From assembly GCF_900240285.1 (NCBI RefSeq), contig NZ_OESS01000003.1, positions 248,001 to 312,000 of the forward strand: a stretch of DNA of 64,000 bases. Reading direction: 5' to 3'. Positions 1 through 7,031 of the stretch are shown here, piece by piece. A model generated the notes under the pieces. The model saw only the letters and a program-made list of their open reading frames with translations. It had not been told where the DNA came from and made no database searches. The DNA is from Halobacillus sp. Marseille-P3879. GTDB lineage: Bacteria > Bacillota > Bacilli > Bacillales > Halobacillaceae. Both the position numbers and the translations under genes were made by a program. Within the stretch, counting starts at the first letter, position 1. Each line of letters starts with the position of its first letter.

Positions 1-860
1 TTAGATGCAGCCAGTTCACGTAATGCTTCTTTCATGAGCGCGGCCCTGGGGTCCATCTTCTTCATATAAACACGGTGTCCAAAACCCATCACTTTTTCTT
101 TATTTTTTAGCTTTTCATAGAGAAGATGACGGAATCCGTCCGTCGTTCGGCCTTCTAACAGCATGTGCATGACGGCCTCATTTGCTCCTCCGTGGAGATT
201 TCCTTTTAAAGAAGCAACCGCTCCGGTAAGAGCTCCATAAAGGTCAGCGTTGGTTGAAGCTATAACTCGGGCGGTAAAGGTTGAATTTGGCATTTCATGT
301 TCACTGTATACCATTAAGGACTGATCGAAATAGCGGGCTTCTGATGGGCTCGGCTCTTTTCCTGTAATCATGTATAAGAAATTCGAACTGTAAGGCAGCT
401 CATGTTTCGGTTGAATAACCGTTTCATCGTGAAGGATATGGTAACTATTTGCCACAATGTTGGGGATCTTCGCTAATAGCCTGAGAGAGGTCTGGATTAT
501 CTTTTCTTCCCCGCGTTCATTTAAATTTTTTTCATAGCCTGCCAGTGCAGAAATTCCTGTCCGAAAGGCATCCATGGGATGGGTTTCTTTCGGAAGTTTG
601 CTGAACAGCGAGAAAAAACGATTCGGGAGGTCATATTCATTTTTTAATTCCTGTTCAAGAGAGGAGCGTTGTGCCTCATCAGGCAGCTCTCCTCTGAGCA
701 ATAGCTGAACTATATCCAGATATTTCCTGGTTTGGGCAAGTTCTATCAGGTCATATCCCCGAATAACAATTTCTTCCGCATCTACATCCAAATAAGAAAG
801 CTTTGTTTCTGTGGCAATCACTCCGTCTAAACCCGGTTTATAGGACTTTTGCTTTGGCAT
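1..860 (-). CDS. mmgD: 2-methylcitrate synthase / citrate synthase family, partial (3' end outside window)
   Basis: Condenses propionyl-CoA with oxaloacetate to 2-methylcitrate in the methylcitrate cycle, and probably also accepts acetyl-CoA. The reading frame starts MPKQKSYKPGLDGVIA and stays open to base 1, giving 286 residues of an expected ~370. Citrate synthase motifs are visible: LDVDAEEIVIRGYD near the N-terminus, HPMDAFRTGISAL, SEHEMPNSTFTARV, KGNLHGGANEAV and GFGHRVY with the catalytic histidines. It resembles Bacillus subtilis MmgD more closely than CitZ, as far as I can recall those sequences. AGGAGG precedes the ATG at 858-860. A cre site lies just upstream, and a small gene and a cobalamin riboswitch lie further upstream on the same strand. 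The rest of the operon is outside the window, so the MmgD assignment against a plain citrate synthase is likely but not certain. Confidence 0.85.
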   Translation of the reverse strand, partial: MPKQKSYKPGLDGVIATETKLSYLDVDAEEIVIRGYDLIELAQTRKYLDIVQLLLRGELPDEAQRSSLEQELKNEYDLPNRFFSLFSKLPKETHPMDAFRTGISALAGYEKNLNERGEEKIIQTSLRLLAKIPNIVANSYHILHDETVIQPKHELPYSSNFLYMITGKEPSPSEARYFDQSLMVYSEHEMPNSTFTARVIASTNADLYGALTGAVASLKGNLHGGANEAVMHMLLEGRTTDGFRHLLYEKLKNKEKVMGFGHRVYMKKMDPRAALMKEALRELAAS

Positions 861-884
861 AAGAATCCTCCTAATTGCTTAAAT

Positions 885-898
885 AGTAAACGCTTTCA
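885..898 (-). promoter_or_regulatory. CcpA cre site upstream of mmgD
   Basis: Read on the minus strand the bases are TGAAAGCGTTTACT, which fits the cre consensus TGWAARCGYTWNCW at every position. It lies about 25 bases before the mmgD start, inside the gap after the small upstream gene. This suggests carbon catabolite repression, as expected for a propionate or fatty-acid by-product pathway. Confidence 0.7.
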
Positions 899-916
899 AA
901 AAAAGAAGAAAAGGCA

Positions 917-1138
917 TCACTCTTTTAAAGACACTAACTGCTTACCCGAGATTTCCTCATGGACACGTTTATACGCTAGCTCAAGGTTTTCAAGTTCCTG
1001 GTTACGGCCGTCCTGGCTGATAATATCCTCTTTTATTTGTGAGTAAGTCGTTTCAAGTGAATGGGGAATAAAAGAAAATAAGTGGTTCATGACACAAGAT
1101 TTGAACTGATTTACGTAATCCTCAATTGAAATGGTCAA
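917..1138 (-). CDS. Small hypothetical protein between cobalamin riboswitch and mmgD
   Basis: A 73-residue soluble protein I do not recognise. It starts with TTG at 1136-1138, preceded at a good distance by AGAGGTG, which supports translation. It has no signal peptide or membrane segment. The middle and C-terminal part (SLETTYSQIKEDII, NQELENLELAYKRVHEEI) is predicted to be helical and charged. It is the first gene after the riboswitch terminator and lies 56 bases before mmgD on the same strand, so the two could be co-transcribed. A regulatory or accessory role in propionate or B12-related metabolism is only a guess from position. Confidence 0.55.
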   Translation of the reverse strand: MTISIEDYVNQFKSCVMNHLFSFIPHSLETTYSQIKEDIISQDGRNQELENLELAYKRVHEEISGKQLVSLKE

Positions 1139-1173
1139 ATATATACACCTCTAGTCAAATAGAAATGAAGACA

Positions 1174-1203
1174 ATAAAAAAACAACTTCGTAGAGAAGTT
1201 GTT
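1174..1203 (-). terminator. Intrinsic terminator below the cobalamin riboswitch
   Basis: On the minus strand the hairpin AACAACTTC-tctac-GAAGTTGTT is followed by a run of T. It lies between the riboswitch aptamer and the first gene, the expected place for a transcriptional expression platform. Confidence 0.8.
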
Positions 1204-1311
1204 AAGTTGAGATCACAGCTATCCAGAGAGAGCAGGACTCATAATACACACTTGTCCATACTCTTTCTACTCGCACTTAACACCCCCTATCCTCGTAGGT
1301 ATTGATGTTCG

Positions 1312-1500
1312 TTGAGACAGGCAGGTCTCCTGGCTTATGATCAACGCTCCCTGGATCCTTCCCACTCTCACTACTGGCGAGAACAGTGGCATTCCAGTTC
1401 GCTCCCAAATACAGTTGCGGGACAGCATCGGATTATCACCGATTTCCCTTTTAAGCAGATAAACGCGAATACCGTTTATCTGTACCTGAATCAAAAACGT
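1312..1500 (-). ncRNA. Cobalamin (adenosylcobalamin) riboswitch
   Basis: The minus strand carries the conserved elements of the B12 riboswitch in the usual order: AAAAGGGAA, GGTGATAATCC, GATGCTGTCCCGCAACTGTA, GGAATGCCACTG, GAGTGGGAAGG and finally AAGCCAGGAGACCTGCC. The aptamer lies upstream of a terminator hairpin, a 73-residue protein gene and mmgD. High B12 would be expected to stop transcription into these genes. Known B12 riboswitches usually control B12 uptake, B12 synthesis, or B12-independent alternatives of B12-dependent enzymes. The methylcitrate cycle is a B12-independent alternative to methylmalonyl-CoA mutase. Aptamer boundaries are approximate. Confidence 0.92.
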
Positions 1501-1645
1501 ATTCAGTTTGACTTTTTCAATATAACAAAAATTTTGAAAATAAACAAATATTTCTATTATTGAACCTTTGAGAGGTTAAAAGTTGTTTGTAAATAAATTT
1601 TTTGAAATTTATTAATATTTTATATTTACACGGTCGATTATCATG

Positions 1646-1664
1646 TTGTATATTTATCATACAA
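1646..1664 (+). promoter_or_regulatory. Candidate GntR operator (inverted repeat)
   Basis: TTGTAT-ATTTATC-ATACAA is a perfect 6-base inverted repeat with a 7-base spacer. It overlaps the likely -10 region of the promoter for the transporter gene (TTTACA at 1625-1630 as possible -35). FCD-type GntR proteins bind TnGT..ACnA-like palindromes, and such a regulator is encoded as the second gene of this operon. Binding by that regulator is inferred. Confidence 0.5.
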
Positions 1665-1668
1665 ATTA

Positions 1669-1682
1669 TGATAGCGCTTTCT
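1669..1682 (+). promoter_or_regulatory. Probable CcpA cre site
   Basis: TGATAGCGCTTTCT matches the cre consensus TGWAARCGYTWNCW at 13 of 14 positions. It lies between the candidate promoter and the ribosome binding site of the transporter gene, a position where CcpA would block elongation or initiation. Confidence 0.5.
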
Positions 1683-1707
1683 TTTTTAGCGTTAAGGAGG
1701 TAAGAAA

Positions 1708-3069
1708 TTGTCCATATGGGATTTGGCCATTGATGTAGGATTGATTTCAGTTTTATTGTTAGTTGGAGTGATATTACGGGCAAAAATTAAAATCGTACAA
1801 AAGTTGTTTATTCCAGCTAGTATCATAGCTGGAGTGGCGGGGTTGACTTTTGGACCTAATGGATTTGATCTGCTGCCTTTTTCGAGTCTTGTGAGTGATT
1901 ATCCAACCGTATTGATTGCTGTTATTTTTGGTGCGATTCCAATTGGAGCGGCTAAAGTAAATTGGAAGAAAACGTTTGGACGAGTAAGAAATATGTGGAT
2001 ATACTCGATGCTCCTGACCATGCTTATGTGGGGCGGGGGAGCGATGATTGCTTACATACTTTTAGCTAACGTGTGGGATATTCCGAGCGGCTTCGGGTTG
2101 ATTCTGGGGGCTGGTTTTCTCGGTGGCCACGGAACGGCCGCAGCCGTAGGTGAAGCTTTTAGCGGGCTTGGATGGGAAGAAGCCACAGCTCTTGGTTATA
2201 CTTCAGCTACCATTGGTTTGATTTGTGCTATTCTCGGCGGTCTGCTGCTTATTAAGATGAACGCACGTAATAATCAAACCAACTTCATTTCCGACTTTGA
2301 AGACTTACCAAATGAATTACGAACGGGGTTAGTTCCTGCTAAACTTCGTCAATCATCAGGTAGTGATACCGTTTCGAGCAATTCGGTGGATCCGTTATTT
2401 TTCCATATTGCCTTACTTGCTGTTGTTGTAATGTTTAGTTATTTCTTACAGGAAGGAATACAAGCGATATTCCCGCAAGTCAGCATCCCGTTACTAAGCC
2501 TCTCATTCGTGGTCGGCTTACTGATTCAATTGTTCTTAAATACAACCAAAGCTAATGAATATGTGGACAAACGTGTAATTGACCGCATAAGTGGAACCGC
2601 AACAGACTTGATTGTTGCGTTTGGGATTACATCTATTAATCTAGCTGTTGTAGCAGCTTATGCCTGGCCTCTTATAGCTCTCTTTATTTTTGGAGTGATA
2701 TGGGCCTACTGTATTTTCAGGTTTATTGCACCTCGTGTCTTCCACCGTCACTGGTTTGAAAATGCCATTTTTGGATGGGGATGGAGTACAGGAACCGTCG
2801 CCATGGGAATTGCCTTATTGAGAATCGTAGATCCCAAAACTAAAAGCAGTACCCTGGACGACTACGCTTTGGGATATATTGGCATGGTACCAGTCGAGAT
2901 TTTAATTATTACTTTTGGTCCTATCATGATGATGGCCGGGACTGGTGGTTTATTCTCTCTCATTTTATTGGGAGCGAGTGCGGTGCTTATTATCATTGCC
3001 GCTAAGTCAGGCTGGCTGACTTCAATTCAGGAGACTAGAAATATTAGCAGAGATTCTAATGTTTCATAA
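1708..3069 (+). CDS. GltS-type sodium/carboxylate symporter
   Basis: Polytopic membrane protein of 453 residues, in the family of sodium/glutamate symporters. It starts with TTG 7 bases after AAGGAGG. About ten hydrophobic segments are visible in two halves, each with a glycine-rich re-entrant-like stretch (GFLGGHGTAAAVGEAF near 130-145, and FGWGWSTGTVAMGIAL near 350-365). A hydrophilic loop near residues 185-225 separates the halves. It is the first gene of a catabolic cluster with a GntR regulator, hydrolases and a GlcD/GlcF-like oxidase, so the transported substrate is probably a carboxylate handled by these enzymes rather than glutamate. The substrate cannot be read from the sequence. Confidence 0.8.
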   Translation: MSIWDLAIDVGLISVLLLVGVILRAKIKIVQKLFIPASIIAGVAGLTFGPNGFDLLPFSSLVSDYPTVLIAVIFGAIPIGAAKVNWKKTFGRVRNMWIYSMLLTMLMWGGGAMIAYILLANVWDIPSGFGLILGAGFLGGHGTAAAVGEAFSGLGWEEATALGYTSATIGLICAILGGLLLIKMNARNNQTNFISDFEDLPNELRTGLVPAKLRQSSGSDTVSSNSVDPLFFHIALLAVVVMFSYFLQEGIQAIFPQVSIPLLSLSFVVGLLIQLFLNTTKANEYVDKRVIDRISGTATDLIVAFGITSINLAVVAAYAWPLIALFIFGVIWAYCIFRFIAPRVFHRHWFENAIFGWGWSTGTVAMGIALLRIVDPKTKSSTLDDYALGYIGMVPVEILIITFGPIMMMAGTGGLFSLILLGASAVLIIIAAKSGWLTSIQETRNISRDSNVS

Positions 3070-3089
3070 AGAAAGGATGATCCTCTTCT

Positions 3090-3800
3090 ATGAAAATAGA
3101 ACGAAAAAAAGTGTCGATGCAGGTTTTTGATCGTATCAAAGAATACATCCATAAGGAGAATATGCAGCCTGGTGATCGGTTACCTACCGAAAAGCAGCTT
3201 TCCGAGATGTTTGGGGTCAGCCGTACTCCAGTCAGAGAAGCGTTAAGCGTACTCGAAGCAAGTGGATTAACCGTTTCGAAGCAAGGTGGAGGCAGTATTA
3301 TACAGGCAGCTTCTTTAACTAATTTAATAGAAGAAATACAATTTGAATTCGTAGATTCGGAGGAAATATTAAACTTACTGGAAACAAGGATCATTCTGGA
3401 AACCGAAGCTGCTCGCCTGGCCGCTGAACGTGGCACAGCTGATGATAAGTTAATCATTAAGAAAAAACTGGAGGAGCTTCGCAGTTCACAGCATGATAAT
3501 CGTGTGGGAGATAAAGAGGATATCGCCTTTCATAATGCTATTGCACAAGCTTCCCATAACCCGATTCTTGTTCACAGTGTCGAGAACCTCACTACTCTCT
3601 ATGACAAAGCAATTCGTTTTTCCCTTAAGAAAAATATGGGGATTTCCGAAAAGCGGGCTCAAGTACTAAGTGAGCATGAACGCATTTATACAGCTATTCG
3701 ATTGGGCAATGGAGAACAAGCCAGGGAGGAAATGTACCAACACTTAAGTAATGCATGTCAAAAATTCAAGCATTCATTTGACCAGGCATTGAATTCTTAA
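3090..3800 (+). CDS. GntR family transcriptional regulator, FadR/FCD subfamily
   Basis: Regulator of 236 residues. The N-terminal winged helix spans about residues 5-75 and contains PGDRLPTEKQLSEMFGVSRTPVREAL, the classic GntR recognition region. The C-terminal FCD ligand domain spans about 85-230 and keeps the metal-binding pattern: D and H in DIAFHNAIAQASHNP, H in SEHERIYTAI and H in MYQHLSNA. FCD regulators of this type sense small carboxylates. It is the second gene of the operon, 20 bases after the transporter, and probably represses it through the palindrome at 1646-1664. The ATG at 3090 follows a GAAAGGATG-like site at a slightly long distance. Confidence 0.9.
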   Translation: MKIERKKVSMQVFDRIKEYIHKENMQPGDRLPTEKQLSEMFGVSRTPVREALSVLEASGLTVSKQGGGSIIQAASLTNLIEEIQFEFVDSEEILNLLETRIILETEAARLAAERGTADDKLIIKKKLEELRSSQHDNRVGDKEDIAFHNAIAQASHNPILVHSVENLTTLYDKAIRFSLKKNMGISEKRAQVLSEHERIYTAIRLGNGEQAREEMYQHLSNACQKFKHSFDQALNS

Positions 3801-3818
3801 TTTATAAAGGGAGAGAGA

Positions 3819-4721
3819 ATGATGATCGAAAAATCCGTACAATTTTACAGTGAAGGCTACAAGTTACAGGGGACCATTTACTTGCCCGACGATTATGAGA
3901 GTAAAGGAAACCATCCGGCGATTATTGCTAATTCAGGATATCAAGGAGTAAATGAATTCTATCCAAAAATGTTTGCTCAGGCTTTGACGGAAAAAGGATA
4001 TATTTGTTTCGGCTTTGATTATCGAGGATTCGCTGACAGCGAGGGGGACCCTGCTCGTGTCATACTTGAGGAACAGGTGGCTGATATTCGGAATGCCTTG
4101 ACCTTTTTGCGTGCTCAAAGTGAAGTTGATCATGAACGAATAGGCTTGATTGGATGGGGAATGGGGGGATCGAATGTTGTTCGTGCAGCAGAGAAAGAAG
4201 ATGTGGCAGCAGTTGCCGCTCTGAATGGTTTTTATAATGGAGAGCGCTGGCTGAAAACTATCCATTCTTATGAAAATTGGCTTAAAGTTTTGGAAGTCGT
4301 ATATGAAGATCGAATAAGACGTGTAACGACTGGAGAATCACAACCTGCAGATCCATTTTTACACTATCCTTTAGACCCTCCTACGCGTGAATACGTGCAA
4401 AAAGAGCTGGCTTCTAAGAAAGGGTTCGGGGGACAGACTCGTATTCAATTCACAGATTCGATTCTGGAGTTGGATGCGGAGGCAGCAGCTGAAAACATGG
4501 AAGATACTTCGTTGTTTGTAGCTCATGGTAAAGATAATGTGCTCCATCCGGTTGAAGAATCTGTATCCCTGTACAATAGGGCTTCTTGTCCAAAAAAATA
4601 TTATGAAATAAATGGGATGCATAACGATTTTATGTACAGCGATCATCCTGAGTTCACTGCATTAGTCGAAGAACTTCATCTATTTTTTGAAGAGGCGTTA
4701 AGCTATGAATATTCCAAGTAA
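3819..4721 (+). CDS. Alpha/beta hydrolase family protein lacking the nucleophile serine
   Basis: A 300-residue cytoplasmic alpha/beta hydrolase fold protein, related to dienelactone-hydrolase or acetyl-esterase-like enzymes. Seen directly: the strand-turn pattern NSGYQGV, the FDYRGFADSEG element, the nucleophile elbow, an acid candidate D238 in VAHGKDNV and a histidine H267 in NGMHNDF. At the elbow the usual G-x-S-x-G reads G112-W-G114-M-G116, so the serine position is glycine and the codon is plainly GGA. Either this is a non-hydrolytic or differently acting member (for example a C-C bond enzyme or a pseudo-enzyme), or Ser118 two residues on has taken over. It overlaps the next gene by 17 bases, implying translational coupling to the DUF6282 protein. 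Function is unknown. Confidence 0.8.
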   Translation: MMIEKSVQFYSEGYKLQGTIYLPDDYESKGNHPAIIANSGYQGVNEFYPKMFAQALTEKGYICFGFDYRGFADSEGDPARVILEEQVADIRNALTFLRAQSEVDHERIGLIGWGMGGSNVVRAAEKEDVAAVAALNGFYNGERWLKTIHSYENWLKVLEVVYEDRIRRVTTGESQPADPFLHYPLDPPTREYVQKELASKKGFGGQTRIQFTDSILELDAEAAAENMEDTSLFVAHGKDNVLHPVEESVSLYNRASCPKKYYEINGMHNDFMYSDHPEFTALVEELHLFFEEALSYEYSK

Positions 4722-5604
4722 GGCTCAAAATAAATATCATCCATTATTAAAGGGAGCTTATGAACTTCATGTTCATAGCTCTCCTAGTGCTTTTCCAAGG
4801 ATCCAGACCGATTGGGAACTCGTAGAAGAAGCAAGGAAAGCAGGCATGAAGGGACTGGTAATAAAAGCGCATGAAGGAGTCAGTTATGATCGAGCCACCC
4901 TTATTCGCTCCCAAATGCCAGATATGAAAGTCTATGGAGGTTTAGTTTGTAATCTTTTTACAGGCGGATTGTCTTCTCATGCGGTAGATATGGCATTGCG
5001 TATGGGGGCAAAAATCATCTGGATGCCAACCATATCAGCGGAACAGCATGCCAAGTATTTTGCAGAATATAGTCAGGAACGATTTTTCAATAGTGAAACC
5101 CCTCTTGGCGATTCTGATTCTTGCTTAACGATTTTAAATGAAAGTAATGAAGTGAAGGATGAAGTCAAGAGAATTCTGTATTTAATTGCTTCTTACGATG
5201 CCGTTCTTGCAACGGGCCACCTTTCTCCTCATGAAGTTGATCTTTTAGTAGAAGAGGCTTTAGACATCGGGGTCAGGCGGATATTGATTCAGCATGCTGA
5301 CTTAGGCATTGCCCAAATTCCGATGGATTTACAGAAGAAACTGTCGTCTCAAGGGTGCTATATTGAAAAATGTTATTTAGCTTGCGGGGAAGATTTTAAT
5401 AATATTACAATTCGTCAAATGGCTGAATCTATTCAAACACTGGGCTCAAAATCTTGTATTCTCGTCACAGACTACGGACAGCCTCATAATCTCCCGCCTG
5501 TCCAGGGGCTGAGTGAATTTGTTACTGAGTTATTGAATGAAGGAATAAGTGAAGACATGGTAAAAGAAATGATAGCAGCCAATCCTGAATCGCTATTATT
5601 TTAG
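4705..5604 (+). CDS. DUF6282 amidohydrolase-like protein
   Basis: A 299-residue protein of the DUF6282 type, an amidohydrolase/PHP-like metal-dependent hydrolase family with no firmly assigned reaction. Metal-binding candidates are visible: the N-terminal ELHVHSSPSAFPR motif (residues about 21-33), KAHEG (about 55), WMPTISAEQHAKYF in the middle, ATGHLSPHEV and IQHADLG in the C-terminal half, and VTDYGQPHN near the end. The start overlaps the end of the alpha/beta hydrolase gene. Together the two proteins may carry out successive hydrolytic steps on the substrate imported by the upstream transporter. Family assignment is from remembered motif patterns. Confidence 0.75.
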   Translation: MNIPSKAQNKYHPLLKGAYELHVHSSPSAFPRIQTDWELVEEARKAGMKGLVIKAHEGVSYDRATLIRSQMPDMKVYGGLVCNLFTGGLSSHAVDMALRMGAKIIWMPTISAEQHAKYFAEYSQERFFNSETPLGDSDSCLTILNESNEVKDEVKRILYLIASYDAVLATGHLSPHEVDLLVEEALDIGVRRILIQHADLGIAQIPMDLQKKLSSQGCYIEKCYLACGEDFNNITIRQMAESIQTLGSKSCILVTDYGQPHNLPPVQGLSEFVTELLNEGISEDMVKEMIAANPESLLF

Positions 5605-5627
5605 TGTGCTGAAAAGGAGCGTAAAGT

Positions 5628-7031
5628 GTGAGTAATTGGATGGAAGATCTCAGAGAAGTAATACCAGGCCATCAAATAATGACTGAAATAGCAGATCGAT
5701 ATAGTTATAGTTTTGATGCTTCTTTTGGTGAATATCTTCCTGACGCAGCTGTTCAAGCTAAAAATAAGCAGGAAGTGGTCCATATCGTGAAAGTTGCCAA
5801 CCAATTCAATATCCCTATTTATCCTCGAGGGCAAGGAACGTGTTTAAGCGGGGGGCCTCTCCCAGTTCATGGCGGAATTGTACTGGACCTTTCACAATGG
5901 CCTGAAGAAATCGAACTGAATGCTGACGATTTGACCGTTAAAGTATCCCCTGGTGTGCTAACTGCTCGTATAAATGAAGAAGCAGAAAAGCACGGCCTCA
6001 TGTATGCGCCTGATCCAAGCAGTGCCCATGTAGCTACCATAGGGGGGAATCTTGCTGAAAATTCAGGGGGGCCTCGTGGTCTGAAATATGGCGTGACGAA
6101 AGACTTCGTATTAGGACTGGAGCTTGTGACCCCTGAAGGAGAAGTGATACGGACAGGCGGACAAACCATAAAAAATGTGACAGGGTTTGACCTTACTAAG
6201 CTGATTGTAGGCTCAGAGGGAACGCTTGGCGTGATCACGGAAGCAACGTTGAAGCTTATGCCTAAGCCTCCCGCAGTACAAACCGTTATGGTCGAGTTTG
6301 AGAACGTCAGAACGGCTGGAGAAGCGATATCACGTACGTTAACTTCCGGGATACTGCCTTCAAAAATGGAGTTTATGGATAAAGCATGTATACAAGCTGT
6401 TGAAAATTTTCAACCATCAGGCCTGCCTGTTGATGCAGAAGCCATTGTAATCATTGAGTTAGATGGACACCCAGAAACACTCAAACTGGAAACAGTGTTG
6501 ATCGAAAACATTATGGAGGAAATTGGCGCCTCTAATGTCAGTATACCTGCAACAAGCGAAGAAGCTGCCAAAATATGGCATGCAAGGAAACAGGTATCTC
6601 CTGCGATTGCTAAAATCAAGCCGACAAAGGTATCGGAGGATGCTACTGTGCCGAGAAGTAAAATTCCTGATATGATGGACCGTTTGAATGAAATTAAAGA
6701 AAAATACCAGGTGGAAGTAGTTGTGTTCGGGCACGCCGGAGATGGTAATCTCCATCCTAACATTTTGTGTGATAAGCGGGATCAAGAAGAAATGATCCGT
6801 GTCGAAAAAGCTGTGGAAGAAATATTTCAGGCGGCAATTAATCTAGGAGGTACACTATCAGGCGAGCATGGGATCGGCACGATGAAAGCTCCGTTTATGG
6901 AACAAGAACTAGGGGCTGTCGGTTTAGAGATGATGAAACGAATCAAGGATAGCTGGGATCCGAAACGAATAATGAACCCAGGCAAAATATTTCCGGAAAA
7001 AGGGCAAAAGCTGGTGTTGCGAAATGAGTAA
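5628..7031 (+). CDS. FAD-linked oxidase, glycolate/lactate dehydrogenase GlcD-like subunit
   Basis: A 467-residue flavoprotein oxidising a 2-hydroxy acid such as glycolate or D-lactate. The GTG start follows AAAAGGAGC. The FAD-binding PCMH domain (about 35-215) contains YPRGQGTCLSGG and GGNLAENSGGPRGLKYGVTKDFVLG. The C-terminal FAD-oxidase domain contains VVFGHAGDGNLHPNI, with the histidines that bind substrate and metal, and GTLSGEHGIG. The length is normal for GlcD. It overlaps the next gene by 8 bases, which encodes the iron-sulfur partner, so the two form a GlcDF-like complex passing electrons to the membrane. The true substrate is likely a hydroxy acid released by the neighbouring hydrolases. 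Confidence 0.88.
   Translation: MSNWMEDLREVIPGHQIMTEIADRYSYSFDASFGEYLPDAAVQAKNKQEVVHIVKVANQFNIPIYPRGQGTCLSGGPLPVHGGIVLDLSQWPEEIELNADDLTVKVSPGVLTARINEEAEKHGLMYAPDPSSAHVATIGGNLAENSGGPRGLKYGVTKDFVLGLELVTPEGEVIRTGGQTIKNVTGFDLTKLIVGSEGTLGVITEATLKLMPKPPAVQTVMVEFENVRTAGEAISRTLTSGILPSKMEFMDKACIQAVENFQPSGLPVDAEAIVIIELDGHPETLKLETVLIENIMEEIGASNVSIPATSEEAAKIWHARKQVSPAIAKIKPTKVSEDATVPRSKIPDMMDRLNEIKEKYQVEVVVFGHAGDGNLHPNILCDKRDQEEMIRVEKAVEEIFQAAINLGGTLSGEHGIGTMKAPFMEQELGAVGLEMMKRIKDSWDPKRIMNPGKIFPEKGQKLVLRNE

Noticed and set aside
1267-1563. Open frames on both strands across the riboswitch
   Set aside because: They follow the conserved aptamer and have no ribosome binding site or protein-like pattern; the RNA structure explains the sequence.
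4371-4646. Minus-strand frames opposite the alpha/beta hydrolase gene
   Set aside because: Antisense shadows of a gene with clear family motifs and operon context.
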